A program made the position numbers and the translations under genes. From Histomonas meleagridis (lineage: Eukaryota; Parabasalia; Tritrichomonadida; Dientamoebidae), in NCBI GenBank assembly GCA_020186115.1, contig WSYJ01000025.1:124001-188000 (forward strand): a stretch of DNA of 64,000 nt, in the 5' to 3' direction. The notes under the pieces are model-generated. The model ran no database searches. It saw only the letters and a list, made by a program, of their open reading frames with translations, and had not been told where the DNA came from. This document shows, in pieces, positions 50,568 to 62,380 of this stretch (position 1 is the first letter of the stretch; each line of letters opens with the position of its first letter).

Positions 50568-52000
50568 TTTTGCCTGAGATTATTTTGCAACAAATAGTAA
50601 AAGAAAAAAATGCCATACTATTGAAATTTATATAGTTTATTATTTGGTCATCCAATTTTGAAATAAATGGTTATGATCGTAATCACAAAAAGTTGTTTTA
50701 TGAAAAAATCAAAATAAGACGCTGTCAACCAAATAAACGGTCGTTTCGAATCAGAAAATCAATTTTTTTTTTTTTCATTTTCCACTGAACTAAATCTAAA
50801 GAATATAAATAAAGAGATATTGTATTCAATTAAAATATTAGAGTCAAATTTTGTTATCTCAGTTTTTTATGAGCAATCTCCAAAATTTCAAAATGCATTT
50901 TTTGGCTTTAGAATTAATAACAGAAGTTCAAATTCAAAACATATATAGAACTAATAATGGTTAATATCAATTTATATAATTTTTGTTTAGTTTTCATTTA
51001 GTTTTTAAGTTATACAAGATTTTCAATATCTCGAGACCAGAGCAAAAATTCCAAAATCTATCTTTGCAATTTTTTATAATTTATTTGTGCTATAAATAGG
51101 ATAATTCTTGGAACAATTTATTCATTATTGGAGGCTCTGGACAAAGAAGAACAACTCCAGTTTTTGCTTTGATGACCGTTTGTGTATTGTATCGTACACG
51201 AATTTAAAAGTTACGGAATTCAAAGAAAATTTATAAAAAATTATTATATCTTCATGAAACTTTGTCTAATGTCCTTATAAATTTATTCAATGATCAAAAT
51301 TCTGATTTTTATTATAAAGAGTATACATTAATTTCATTAAAATTTTTCGTGTTTTTGTGATACTTAAAAATGTTTTTCAATTCACATGTCACATCATACC
51401 ATTGAAATTTGTTGTTGGTTAAATGGAAAATTTCTCTAAAATGTACGAAAGAATTTTGATAAAATCTTTCTTAAATACAAAATATTGATTGTATTCTATT
51501 TATGGTACTTCAAATTTTAAATTACCATTGTGGGATTTTTGTAACAAATCGAAATAATAACATATGAAAAAAAATTAAACATTGTGTAAAATTTTATATA
51601 AAAACAATTCCATTATAACTTTACCATTATCTGATAATAAATGAACCAAAATATTCAATTAAAATAAAAATATTTCAATATTTTGAGAATTTCAAAATTA
51701 CAAAATTATATTTATTAAGGTATCTCTATATAGAAAAAATTTGGCTTGATTTTAAAGGTTCATTTTTTGGGAGTTTTTTTTTTTCGCTTACTTCACTCTA
51801 ATTTTGTTTCATTTTCAAAATGCACCATTTAATTTGTGTTTCTATGTAATACAAATTACATTTTTAAGATATAAAATTGCTTCAAATATATAAGAAATAT
51901 ATTGTCTTCCGTATAAACATTTAAAAAGGATGTAACAAAGAAAAACTCATAATATCATGAATTCGCGCATAACTTAAAAAGAGACATCATAACATTTTTA
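50568..52000. other. Long intergenic stretch
   Basis: 1.4 kb with no gene seen. AACGGT at 50736-50741 is about 170 nt from the lipase ATG, further than usual. ACCGTT occurs at about 51174 without a gene after it. Confidence 0.4.
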
Positions 52001-52687
52001 TTATTCAGATAACAATAAATAAAGTTCTTCTTTAATCCGCCTTCTAGCATGAGGAATATCCCTTTGGGAGAATGAATGCAGATTATATCCAAACAGATAG
52101 CAACGAACAAACTCCATTACAAAAACACCGCAATCATCAGCATTATGTTGTTGGGGAACAGATTCATAAAATAGCTCAAAAGCTGGAATTCCCATGTATA
52201 TTAGATATGTGTTTAAAACTTTTCCGATATGTCCATAATGAATATTCAATGAATCACAAAAAACTAGCTTCTGATTAATAAAGTCGAAACATGCAAGAAT
52301 CCAGTGAGCTCCGCAACATATTGGTACGAGAAATTTTTGATATGTGTTTATTGGTCTTTCTTTTACACCTTGCCAACAAGATGCAGCTTGAGCTCCATCT
52401 CTCTCTAATTTTTTATAGAAAAATGAATTTGTAAATCCGACGTTTGGATTGTTTGCCTGAATTGCCATATATTTTATATAAGAATTTAAAACTTCGTCAT
52501 TTATCCACTCTCCTTCGTCAAGGCATTGTAAATCTTCTTCTGAAAAAGAAAAGTTTCTATCAAATTTTTTTGGGAATTGAGTTGACAAGAATTCCATTCT
52601 ACATGGTGTGATATAATTGCTTTCTTGATTTTGTTCCTTTAAGTTTTCTATATGCATAAAAATATGATCAAAAAGAGGACATTCCAT
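52001..52687 (-). CDS. Ulp1/SENP-family cysteine protease (C48)
   Basis: A 228-residue protein from ATG 52687 (MECPLFDH). The catalytic set is complete: the EEDLQCLDEGEWINDEVLNS entry motif, His in CGAHWILACFD, Asp in LVFCDSLN, Gln in SVPQQHN and Cys in DDCGVFVMEFVR. These enzymes mature SUMO-type or Nedd8-type modifiers and remove them from proteins. The N-terminal extension is only about 45 residues, much shorter than in yeast Ulp1, so it is almost only the protease domain. Substrate class (SUMO or Nedd8) is not decided. Confidence 0.9.
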   Translation of the reverse strand: MECPLFDHIFMHIENLKEQNQESNYITPCRMEFLSTQFPKKFDRNFSFSEEDLQCLDEGEWINDEVLNSYIKYMAIQANNPNVGFTNSFFYKKLERDGAQAASCWQGVKERPINTYQKFLVPICCGAHWILACFDFINQKLVFCDSLNIHYGHIGKVLNTYLIYMGIPAFELFYESVPQQHNADDCGVFVMEFVRCYLFGYNLHSFSQRDIPHARRRIKEELYLLLSE

Positions 52688-53170
52688 CACAAAAAAATTT
52701 TTTTAAGTACGTTAAGATGAATCTATCGTTCAGCTCCAATAGGGAATGTGTTTTTGTTTGAGTTCAACTGGTAAATCTTGTATTGACAACTATCCTAACT
52801 TCATAGCCTGGAATTAGTTTTCACTCTAAACAATTTTTCAGATTAAATACAGATTATTAAAGGATCGGTGCATAATTATTGAGCAGCATAAGATAACTTG
52901 CAGTTCTATCTCACTAAAATTAAAATTACTTTGCTATTCACGTATATTTCAAATCACCACCATATCAATACTTGGTATCGATCACAAAAAGATAAAAATA
53001 TTTAATAGCTGATTATGTCATCAACATTACACCAAACAAAGAATAAGTCAATGACACAGACACTCACAAGAATCACGAGACAAAAACCCAAAAATTACCC
53101 GAGGATTTATCGGATTTATTGAAAAAGTGATACCAAAATCAGGTGTCAAATAACTTGACTTCACTTTTTC
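52688..53170. other. Intergenic
   Basis: No gene seen. Confidence 0.4.
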
Positions 53171-54269
53171 ATGCGCAGCACAGCAAAACCAATTATCCTC
53201 CAGGATCCAATCCAATCTCTTGGGCTTTTTATGATTGCAGATTAGAGTGACGAATCTGGTAATGTTGTTCTTTCTCCATATTCAGCATTTGTTACTCTTT
53301 TAATGGCAGTTTCCATCACTCAAGAGCCAACACGTAAACAAGCTCTTGAAGCACTTAAGATTAGATCCAACTCTACCGTTGAAGAGCTTCTTACATCTCT
53401 TAAAAATCTCATGGGAATTATTGGAAAAGAAGGAAAGGACAGTGTTATTAAATCAGGAAACAATGTCTGGCCAAACAAAGAAGCTCCCATTGATCTTCAA
53501 ATTTATAATCCACTTGTTCAAATTCTTGGTGTTGATTTTACTCCAGTTTCATTTCCACAACCAGGTTGTGACATCATCAATCAAAAGATTGAAGAGCTCA
53601 CTTCAGGTCTTATTCAAAATCTTCTCGATCCTTCAATGCTCCCATCAAAAATCAACTCTGTTCTTACCAATGCCATCTATTTCAACTCCAAATGGAAGAA
53701 GCCATTCATTAAATCGAAAACCAAAAAAGGTGATTTCAAACTTTTTGACAATTCCAAACAATCCACATCGATGATGACGAACACAGACAATTATTTCTAT
53801 ACAGAAGACTCTGCAGCCCAAGTTCTCTCCATGGAATATGTCAATGACTTCTCGATGGTTGTTGTTCTTCCGAAGAAAAAAGATTTGGAGTCTTTCCGAT
53901 CAGTTAAAAAGTTCACTTAACAAAGGCAAATACCAAATATACATTGATATGTTAGGACCGCAAAAGGTTAATGTGCAATTCCCTAAGTTTAAGCACATAT
54001 GGGGCACAAAGTCATTACTCGAAATGCTTCGTAAGTTGGGAATTGTTAATCTCTTCGATGAAAGCGCTGATCCAAACTCAGTTTCGGACATTGTACAAAA
54101 GGCAGTAATCGAAGTTGACGAAGAGAAAACAGTCGCTGCTGCCGCCACCGCCGCAATGACGAGAAGTCTCCCGGCGCAGTTCGTTGCTGATCATCCATTC
54201 CTTTATTTCATCACGCATAAAAACGGAACAATTTTATTTGCTGGCTCTTACATAAAGCCAGAAAATTGA
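53171..54269 (+). pseudogene. Serpin with a premature stop and a frameshift
   Basis: From ATG 53171 the frame reads MRSTAKPIILQDPIQSLGLF, MIAD, then TAG (53243-53245), then SDESGNVVLSPYSAFVTLLM, which is the serpin helix A-B region (NVxxSPxSxxxxLxMxxxGA). The frame continues through TNAIYFNSKWKKPF and SMEYVNDFSMVVVLPKKKDL, shifts near 53895, and resumes KGKYQIYIDMLGPQKVNVQF to the hinge and reactive-loop region VDEEKTVAAAATAAMTRSLP and DHPFLYFITHKNGTILFAGS. The hinge resembles inhibitory serpins, although the usual Gly after EE is Lys. Two lesions suggest a pseudogene; sequencing error at both is less likely. Confidence 0.75.
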
Positions 54270-54647
54270 TAAATAAACAAAAGTATTTTCTCAGACTTCT
54301 GTAATTTTATTTGTTGGTAGCTATAAAAAATAAAGTTATTGTCGGATGACGAATACGCATTGGGTACATGTTCTGTGATGGAAATATGATCAATGAGATT
54401 AATATAATGAATACAAATGTATTACTAAAAACAAATGTTTTATCACGTTATTTTTTGATGTTGATAACAAAATAATGCTTTTTGTTTGGAAATTGTATAA
54501 ATACATGAGAAATGTTCATATATAAAAACCATCATAATACATGAAAAAACAATTTTTACATGTTAAAATAACAAACCCTTGTTTGAATCGAAAATTTAAT
54601 TTGAAATAAATCTCATTAACAAAAATATTTCCCTTAAAAGTTAAAAT
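54270..54647. other. Intergenic between convergent genes
   Basis: No gene seen. Confidence 0.4.
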
Positions 54648-54995
<348 letters not shown>

Positions 54996-55158
54996 TTATT
55001 AAATGTCGTTTCGATCCCATAATTATTCAATATCTACAAAACGAAATATGAGGAACCATTTCTCATGAGAGGTATTGTTTTTTCATCGGTTGATTCCTCT
55101 GAAATTTTTTGAAAAGACAAAAAGTGTCATCTCCTTGAATTATGCATAATAACACACA

Positions 55159-55164
55159 ACCGTT
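55159..55164 (+). promoter_or_regulatory. M3-like element ACCGTT
   Basis: 18 nt before the ATG at 55183. Confidence 0.5.
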
Positions 55165-55182
55165 TGGGTGAGTTGAATTCAA

Positions 55183-57853
55183 ATGTTTCTCTGGTTCTTT
55201 GCAATTTTTTTAGTTTATACCCAACAGATATTCATTGAAGGTAATGATACATTGATAATTCTCAATGAAGCTGATTTCACTGATGGATACAAAAATATGG
55301 CTAAGCATATTTTGATTTATGGTGAAATTCAAACTATACCAAAATATGCATTCAGCGCATGGCCAAATATTATTTCAGTCAGTATGGGTAATTCAGTCCG
55401 TTTGATTGAATCACATGCTTTTTCACAATGTAATAAATTAGAGAACATAAACTTTGGCGAAAACTTGATAACTATTGGTCCAGAAGCATTTCATGGTTGT
55501 ACTTCTTTAACGTATGTCAACCTTCCGAATTCGGTTACAACAATTGGTATTTTTGCATTTTCAAATTGTATATCATTAGAGAAGATTATTTTTGGTGAAA
55601 ACATAAAAAACATTAGCAGACATGCATTTTTTTTCTGCTACATGCTTCAAAGTATTAAAATTCCACCTTTACTTTCAATCATTAATGAATATACATTCCA
55701 AGAATGCACGAACTTATCGACAGTTATATTCAATGACAACCTAAAAGTCATTGAATACCAAGCATTTTATAAATGTTATTCGTTACGAAACATTACAATA
55801 CCAAATTCAGTTACTACGTTAGGATACAATGTATTTTTAGGATGTTCTAATTTAGAAACTGTAATTTTAAGCGAAAGTTTAACATGTATTAATTCTATGG
55901 TGTTTGGTGAATGTATTTTATTACGAAACATTACTATTCCAAATTCAGTTACCAAACTTGGTAATAATGTTTTTAACCTCTGTACAAATTTGGAAGCGAT
56001 TTATGGCGGCGAAAACATCGAAATCATTGAATATCGTGCATTTCATTCTTGTTACAAATTAAAAATTTTTCATTTTAATAAATTAACCACAATTAACGAA
56101 AATGCATTTGAATCATGTTTAAGTATCGAAACGATTTCTTTTCCATCTGTAACTTATATTGGCAATGAATGTTTTTTACATTGTCCAAATCTCAAAAATG
56201 TTTCGTTACCTAAAATCGAAAAATGTTCGAGTGGATGTTTTTCGGAATGTACGCATTTAATACATGTTGATATGCCTAATGTTAAATATATTGGCAATTA
56301 TTCGTTTTCTTATTGCTCTATAGTAAACATTGATTTCCCAAATGTTGAATTAATTAACGAAACAGCATTTTATTGTTGTTTACAACTTATTTCAGTTCGA
56401 TTCGAAAATGTTAAAACTATTTGTGATAAAGCATTTGAGAAATGTCTTTATTTAACGAATTGTTATTTCCCAAAACTTATTGAAGCAGGCGATTATTTAT
56501 TTAAAGAATGCAAATCTTTAACAACTTTTGAAGCACCTAAACTTATAAAATGTGGCCAAAAATTGTTTCAAGGACAATATCGAAAATTTCTATCTTTCAA
56601 GTCTCGAAGCAGCGCCAGATTATTTATTTTCGAACACTTTAAGTATAAATAAAATTGATTTACCAAATTGTAAAACGTTTGGGAAATCATGTTTCATGAA
56701 CACAAGTTTACTGAATGTTAATAACAATCAATTTAATGTGATATCTATTGATGATTATTGTTTCCATAATTGTGTATTCCTTTCTAATGTTAAGTTTCCA
56801 TATTTGGAACATATTGGTAATTATTCATTTTGTAATTCCAATATAAAATTTTTTGATTTTCCTTCTTTAAAAATTTGTGGAGATTGTGCTTTTAAAAATT
56901 GTAAAATTTTAAGTTTCGATTTTAATTTGTCGAATTTGGAATTTCTTGGTAATGACGTTTTTGATGATATAACAATTGTGAAATTCACTGCGCCAAAGTT
57001 ACGCGAAATTGGCGATCGATTTTTTATTAATCAACAAAAATTAAATAACATTTATATTCCAAATGTAGAAAAACTTGGAGAATGTTTTATGAATTCTAGT
57101 ATCGAAAATATTAATTTTGATAAATTAATAACAATTGGAGAAAAATGTTTTTATAATTGTCATAACTTAATAAATATTTCATTAGAAAACATAGAAGAAA
57201 TTGGAACATTTGAGTTTTGTAATTGTTTTTCTATTACAAAAATTGAAATGAACAAATTGAGTACTTTACAGAGTAATGTATTTGAAAATTGTAAATCATT
57301 GAAAACTGCGAAATTTGGAATTTTACATGAAATTAAAGGTGATTATTGTTTTAGAAATTGTATATCACTTGAATTGATTCATATGCCTTCATTAATATCA
57401 ATTCCATTAAATCTGAGAAATGTATTTGAAAATTGTTCTTCACTTTCTATTGTTTCATTTCCTGATGAACCACCGAATATGAATTCGTATATATTTAGTA
57501 ACACTAATCGAAATATTATTAAAGAAGAAGGACATTTAGTTTATGACATTAAATTATGTTTACCATTTAAAAAGAATTATGCGAATTAAGACGTGAACAA
57601 GACGAAAGTTTGGAATAATATTTTGGCGATTGAACCTGATAACTATTTCGATGTTTGCATATATGCAAAAGATACTGAAAGTAACCAAACAGGCTTCATT
57701 GTCGCTATTGTTGTTTCTTCTGTTGTTTTCGTTTTGATTATTGTGATTGTCTCAGTATTGTATTATATGAAGAATAAAAAGAATCAGAGACTGAGAGCCG
57801 AAATCGATGAACATATTTTGTTGTCTTCGGCTGTTGTAACAGATTTTGGCTAA
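55183..57853 (+). CDS. Large BspA-like surface protein, one frameshift and one in-frame stop
   Basis: A signal peptide (MFLWFFAIFLVYTQQIFI) is followed by about 30 BspA repeats. The first frame ends at 56652; the repeats continue in the next frame from about 56555 (KNCFKDNIENFYLSSLEAAP), so a single base is lost or gained in the AAAAA run near 56558. The second part ends in TAA at 57587-57589 (KKNYAN-stop). In the same frame the sequence goes on to TESNQTGFIVAIVVSSVVFV, a membrane helix, a basic stop-transfer (YYMKNKKNQRLRAE) and the end VVTDFG at 57853. The original product was about 890 residues, type I membrane. The M3-like promoter is intact. Confidence 0.7.
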
Positions 57854-58233
57854 ATACGTGTGTTGAATAAATGTTATCTATCAAAGCGTTTTGTTTTTAT
57901 TATTGATTTTGACATGACTAATTCTTCTGACTTAAAACGTTAACATGAAAATTGTTTTCAGAAATAGTAATTTTTTTGTAAAAATAACTATGCTGAAGGT
58001 GATGGGAACACAAAATAATATTTACCAAATCCATATCTATTCATGAAGAACTATATTCATTATTATAAGAATTTATATGTCAAATTATGAATAATTAAAT
58101 AATATTGATAAATAAAATTGTTTCATTAATTATACAAATTTTTGGATATATCTGTAATAATTAATTCTAAGTATTTATTAAAATTAAAAATTATTTTTTT
58201 ATTATTAAGAAAATTACATGGTTTTTATTATAT
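57854..58233. other. Intergenic between convergent genes
   Basis: No gene seen. Confidence 0.4.
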
Positions 58234-59172
58234 TTAATTCTTATCCAAAGGATTTTTTCTTTTATATACAGTAAAGCTATTGTCCACTGCAGTCACCACG
58301 AATTCAGCATCTTTTGATACGCCAATCATTAATTGCGAATTCGGATCCGATTCCAATTTTATGTTCCAAAGAATTTTCCTATTGATTGCATTATAGCACA
58401 TTATATTATTTGATTCTGATGCAACAATTAATTCTACGTTCGGATTATTATAACAAATTGTAATCGAATTTCGAATATTTGTTTCATCTGAATTACTATT
58501 ATTATATGAATTTATCATTAAACCATTCGAAATGTCAATTAAAAATAATTTATTATTTGTTGTCGTTACTAAAATAAATTTCTCACTAGGACTAAAAAGA
58601 GAATATGTTATGCCATAGCTATTCGCTGTATAAGTTCGAAGAAGAAAAAGATTATTCGTGTCAAAAATACGACAAAGCCCATCTATAGATGATGTAAGAA
58701 TAAATTTCCCACTACTGTTAAAGTGAACAGATGTAATGATTTCGTTATGTGCTGGCGTATAATGAATTTGCTGAGATGAAGATGTTGACCATAGATGAAG
58801 TAATGTATCTGCACCACCAGCTGCTATCATATCATTATAAAGTGATATGTCACACGCAAAGAGAGCTTCAAGAGAACCAAAATATTCTCGTACAATTTTG
58901 AAATTTAAAGTATTTAACAAAATAAGTTTGGAATCATTCGAACACGCAACAATATATTTATCATCTTTTGACCATGTAATACAATTGATGTTATTTGCAA
59001 AAATAGGTTTCTTTTGCAATATTTCTTCTGAATTAACTTGATAAATATATATCCACCCAGTATCAAGGCCAATTGCAAAATTATTACCAGTTGATGAAAA
59101 TCCAATTGATGTTATGGTTTGAGGAACTTTAACATCTGAAATTTTGGTATAAATTTTTGTTCCTTCTTTCAT
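58234..59172 (-). CDS. WDR5/Swd3-like WD40 protein
   Basis: A 312-residue seven-bladed propeller. Blades are evident: ITSIGFSSTGNNFAIGLDTG, INCITWSKDDKYIVACSNDS, MIAAGGADTLLHLWSTSSSQ, ITSVHFNSSGKFILTSSIDG-LCRIFD (WDR5: [26 protein letters not shown]) and SLFSPSEKFILVTTTNNKLF. Length and blade wording are closest to WDR5/Swd3, a core subunit of the COMPASS/MLL histone H3K4 methyltransferase. The arginine-binding pocket cannot be judged by eye. TTAACGTT lies just upstream of the ATG. Confidence 0.7.
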   Translation of the reverse strand: MKEGTKIYTKISDVKVPQTITSIGFSSTGNNFAIGLDTGWIYIYQVNSEEILQKKPIFANNINCITWSKDDKYIVACSNDSKLILLNTLNFKIVREYFGSLEALFACDISLYNDMIAAGGADTLLHLWSTSSSQQIHYTPAHNEIITSVHFNSSGKFILTSSIDGLCRIFDTNNLFLLRTYTANSYGITYSLFSPSEKFILVTTTNNKLFLIDISNGLMINSYNNSNSDETNIRNSITICYNNPNVELIVASESNNIMCYNAINRKILWNIKLESDPNSQLMIGVSKDAEFVVTAVDNSFTVYKRKNPLDKN

Positions 59173-59177
59173 TTTCC

Positions 59178-59185
59178 TTAACGTT
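59178..59185 (-). promoter_or_regulatory. AACGTT element
   Basis: TTAACGTT 5 nt before the ATG at 59172; an M3-like but self-complementary variant. Confidence 0.3.
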
Positions 59186-59465
59186 CTAAAAACGCCAAAC
59201 CGCCATACATTTTAAACGTGCGACATTTAAACGTTATTTAATTCAATTATTTTAGAACAAAACCGTAAAAACGATAAATAAACCAATTTGAAGAAATCAT
59301 AATATTTTTTTGTGCCTTCAGTGTTGAAAGATTATTATACAGAAATATTTCTGCTATTGCTTGAATGTTTAAAATATGATATTGTAAAACAAATATATAA
59401 TTCCATTCCTTTTTTTATTTATTTTATTTTATAGTTCTGATATACTCTAATAAAAATAAATTTAG

Positions 59466-59651
59466 ATGTTAAGGACGAAATACTTTGAGATGGAAAAATC
59501 ATACGTTTGCAAAAATACAATATTCAAAAAAACATTGTTTGTTTCCAAAACAATAAATGATCATCAGGACCAGATTGCTGAAGCAATAAATCACCTTAGT
59601 CAGTTGTATTGTTTTAGCCAGCTTCAAATTATTGTTAACGCACCCTCATAA
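59466..59651 (+). CDS. Very small hypothetical protein
   Basis: A 61-residue open frame, MLRTKYFEMEKSYVCKNTIF, with a helical middle (TINDHQDQIAEAINHLSQL). It lies 45 nt before the gamma-tubulin-complex gene in the same orientation. The amino-acid order looks protein-like but no family is recognised, and no promoter element is evident. It may be chance. Confidence 0.3.
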   Translation: MLRTKYFEMEKSYVCKNTIFKKTLFVSKTINDHQDQIAEAINHLSQLYCFSQLQIIVNAPS

Positions 59652-59667
59652 ACTACGATACAGGAAA

Positions 59668-59673
59668 GCCGTT
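59668..59673 (+). promoter_or_regulatory. M3-like variant GCCGTT
   Basis: 22 nt before the ATG at 59696. Confidence 0.35.
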
Positions 59674-59695
59674 TAGAAATTTATGATTTAATTCT

Positions 59696-61411
59696 ATGGA
59701 AAATTGTTTATCTCTTCTTTTAAACAATCATACTTCAATAAAAACCCAAATAATTCCTGAGATACATCTTATTGAAAGCATACGGTCTTTATTTTTCCAT
59801 TTATCCCCTTCTTCTTATATAATTTTCGATAATGGAATTTTTTCAATAAATCCAATAATATCAACAAAAAATTATACACCAAAATCAATAAGACAATTGC
59901 TTCGATTGCCTCTTTTAGCAGCCACAAATTTGTATCAGATTAAAGCATTTATTTCCAGAATATCAAAATCACCAATACAAGCAGCATTACAAGAAGGCCT
60001 TCAGTTGTATATAGTTACACCCTTTTATCAAAATTTAGAAAACATTCATTCAAATTCATTATTAGATTTTTTATTCCAATCAAGACCAATATTTCTAAAA
60101 CTAAAAACAACGGTTCCAATAGTTAATTCACCAAATCCATTAGAAGAATTCTTTTTATTGGCCAAACATGGATCAAAAACGATGCTTCAAATTTCAGTCA
60201 TATGCTTAAACCTTATATCTAATTATTGTAAGGAGCTCATTTTAAACCAAAACTCTCTTATTCTTGATGCGCAATGGCTTTTTAATAAAGACCAAAACAA
60301 AACCGAAGTAATTTCGATGAATGTTCCATCATTAATTCCACAAGAGTTCATCAGAGATATTATTTATGCAGCGAATTCTATTACAATAAAATCGATGACA
60401 ATTCCAATTGATGAATCTCTCAATGAAAAAACATCAAATTTCGATGAAGAAAATACACCAAATGTCCCACTGTCTTTTGAACTTATTTTGCCAAACGAAA
60501 TTCCACAATTCGAATCACCAAATGAATCAATTTCAAGTTTTCGAGCTGCTGCTTGGGGAATAAATATACCGAAAAAGAAACACTCAAGTAGACAAAAGAC
60601 ATATAATTCACTCGATGAAGCAATTCAACTGATTTTATTAAAGCCAATTTGGAAATCAGCAAAAAAACTACAAAAAGAATTTGTTGGATATTTACTAAAA
60701 GAATGTTATCTTATAGATATCATAAAAATGTTATCATCGTTATATCTAATGAAAAGAGGAGATTTGCATCAAATTTATATTATGGGAAAAATTCCTCCGG
60801 ACAAAATAACAAATTATTTTTCGCAGTTTCTGAATCCAATCCCTTACTTTAGTTATAGATTTATTAGTCAAAACTCAATAGTTGTGAATATCCCATTTAA
60901 ATTAAGAAAAATAATTACATCACAACAATTAAAAACTTATCACACTTACCACCAATGGGCATTTCGTGTTCGGAAACTAATATATGGATTAACAATAATG
61001 CCATTAAATAAATCTATTTCTTCATTACGTATGGAATTTCTCCAGTTTTTGACTTCAATTTATCAATCAATGTTTTCATATATCGAATGTGGATTGTTTG
61101 AATTATTCGAATCATTTAATAAGGCGTTAAACTTTGATGATTTAATAACCGCTCATGCTAAGTTTGTTGAACATATTTCATATTCTTGTTTACCTAACTA
61201 TGAAAGTGTATTCAATCAAGTGAATCAAGTACTTGAAACATGTGAAATGTTTGTTTTCAGATCAAACGATATCGGAAATGATGAAATATACCAAGCTAAG
61301 CAACAATTAGTCTCCTTGAGCACATTCTTAAATGGAGTCCTTTCTGTGGTATCAAAGAAAAACCCTAATGGGTTTGCTGCAAATTTATTATTATCTCTTC
61401 CAGCACGATGA
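59696..61411 (+). CDS. Gamma-tubulin complex component (GCP/Spc97-Spc98 family)
   Basis: A 571-residue protein. The C-terminal GRIP2-type region is clear: LKECYLIDIIKMLSSLYLMK, RGDLHQIYI, YHQWAFRVRKLIYGL, EFLQFLTSIYQSMFSYIECG and DDLITAHAKFVEHISYSCLP. The last of these matches the D-F-x-x-L-x-x-x-H-x-x-Y-L pattern of GCPs. The N-terminal part (residues 15-200) has the GRIP1-type helical layout. GCPs form the ring that nucleates microtubules at basal bodies and mitotic poles. It is short, so closest to the GCP4 size class; the paralog cannot be fixed. Confidence 0.75.
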   Translation: MENCLSLLLNNHTSIKTQIIPEIHLIESIRSLFFHLSPSSYIIFDNGIFSINPIISTKNYTPKSIRQLLRLPLLAATNLYQIKAFISRISKSPIQAALQEGLQLYIVTPFYQNLENIHSNSLLDFLFQSRPIFLKLKTTVPIVNSPNPLEEFFLLAKHGSKTMLQISVICLNLISNYCKELILNQNSLILDAQWLFNKDQNKTEVISMNVPSLIPQEFIRDIIYAANSITIKSMTIPIDESLNEKTSNFDEENTPNVPLSFELILPNEIPQFESPNESISSFRAAAWGINIPKKKHSSRQKTYNSLDEAIQLILLKPIWKSAKKLQKEFVGYLLKECYLIDIIKMLSSLYLMKRGDLHQIYIMGKIPPDKITNYFSQFLNPIPYFSYRFISQNSIVVNIPFKLRKIITSQQLKTYHTYHQWAFRVRKLIYGLTIMPLNKSISSLRMEFLQFLTSIYQSMFSYIECGLFELFESFNKALNFDDLITAHAKFVEHISYSCLPNYESVFNQVNQVLETCEMFVFRSNDIGNDEIYQAKQQLVSLSTFLNGVLSVVSKKNPNGFAANLLLSLPAR

Positions 61412-61459
61412 TTTTTTTCAATGGCGAACCACCACTTTTTGAATTAGTTGTTTTTGCTA

Positions 61460-61465
61460 AACGGT
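61460..61465 (+). promoter_or_regulatory. M3-like element AACGGT
   Basis: 6 nt before the ATG at 61472 and 48 nt after the stop of the preceding gene. Confidence 0.5.
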
Positions 61466-61471
61466 TATTTC

Positions 61472-62380
61472 ATGCTGCTCACCATCGATGATTATTATTG
61501 TCTAGTTGGAACAACATTCGAAGATTGTGGGGCCAACCCTTTTTTGGTTATCCTTATCATTGCTCAAGGAATTTCTTCTCTTGTGTTAGTTTATTTTTTT
61601 GCTCACTATGCACGTAATTTCTTTATCAATCCAACAAAAGCCAATCGAAAAATGACCTTTTTGGTTTTCCCTGGCGTTTTTTATTCCATTGTCAATACTA
61701 TTCTTTGCTTTTATCCATATTATGAAGAAAAAATTCAATCATTTTATTTAATAAGTTCAGCACTCAAAAGCTTCAGCTACCTTGTAGCCACAAGTCAAGC
61801 CATATTTCTCATTAAGCTTATGAACTCAAAGCTTGGTACAGTATTATATTTTATAATGTATTTTATCACCATAATCACAGCATTATACATAATTTTTGTT
61901 ATTTGCGCCATTTGCTTTGATATAGTGGATCGAATCTTTTATCAATTTGCCTCAATAATTATTGAAAATTTAGGAATCACATTATATACCATTACATGCG
62001 TCCTGGCTTACATTACTTCCGATCAAGCTGAGTGGATAGTTTCACCAGGATTTTGCAAAGCCATGAGATATATACTTTTTGCAAATGCATTATTGAACTT
62101 TTTATACGTTATTTTCAACATCATTGGTTCTTTTGGTGATCCTGAGACGATATTTAACATTTTATTTGTGGTTTACGATTATGATTTTAATAAGCGAAGA
62201 TCGATCAATCTTTCGGTCGCGTTAATAAGAACTTTCGTTTTGGGAAATTTGCCCGTTATGATCATTGTTATCACTATGTTGTACATGAAGCCAAAGGATA
62301 ACATCAAAGATGATGACGATTCAGTTGAAATGGGTTCAGAAGAACTTTCAAAGGATTTACTGCATGACAATTTGATGTAG
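61472..62380 (+). CDS. Seven-helix membrane protein
   Basis: A 302-residue protein from ATG 61472 (MLLTIDDYYCLVGTTFEDCG). Seven hydrophobic helices: LVILIIAQGISSLVLVYFFA; FLVFPGVFYSIVNTILCFY; SALKSFSYLVATSQAIFLI; VLYFIMYFITIITALYIIFV; IENLGITLYTITCVLAYI; YILFANALLNFLYVIFNIIG; LIRTFVLGNLPVMIIVITML. The short N-terminus has two cysteines and the C-terminus is acidic (KDDDDSVEMGSEE). The topology would suit a receptor-like or transporter-like protein. No GPCR motif (DRY, NPxxY) is seen, so the family is open. Confidence 0.7.
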   Translation: MLLTIDDYYCLVGTTFEDCGANPFLVILIIAQGISSLVLVYFFAHYARNFFINPTKANRKMTFLVFPGVFYSIVNTILCFYPYYEEKIQSFYLISSALKSFSYLVATSQAIFLIKLMNSKLGTVLYFIMYFITIITALYIIFVICAICFDIVDRIFYQFASIIIENLGITLYTITCVLAYITSDQAEWIVSPGFCKAMRYILFANALLNFLYVIFNIIGSFGDPETIFNILFVVYDYDFNKRRSINLSVALIRTFVLGNLPVMIIVITMLYMKPKDNIKDDDDSVEMGSEELSKDLLHDNLM

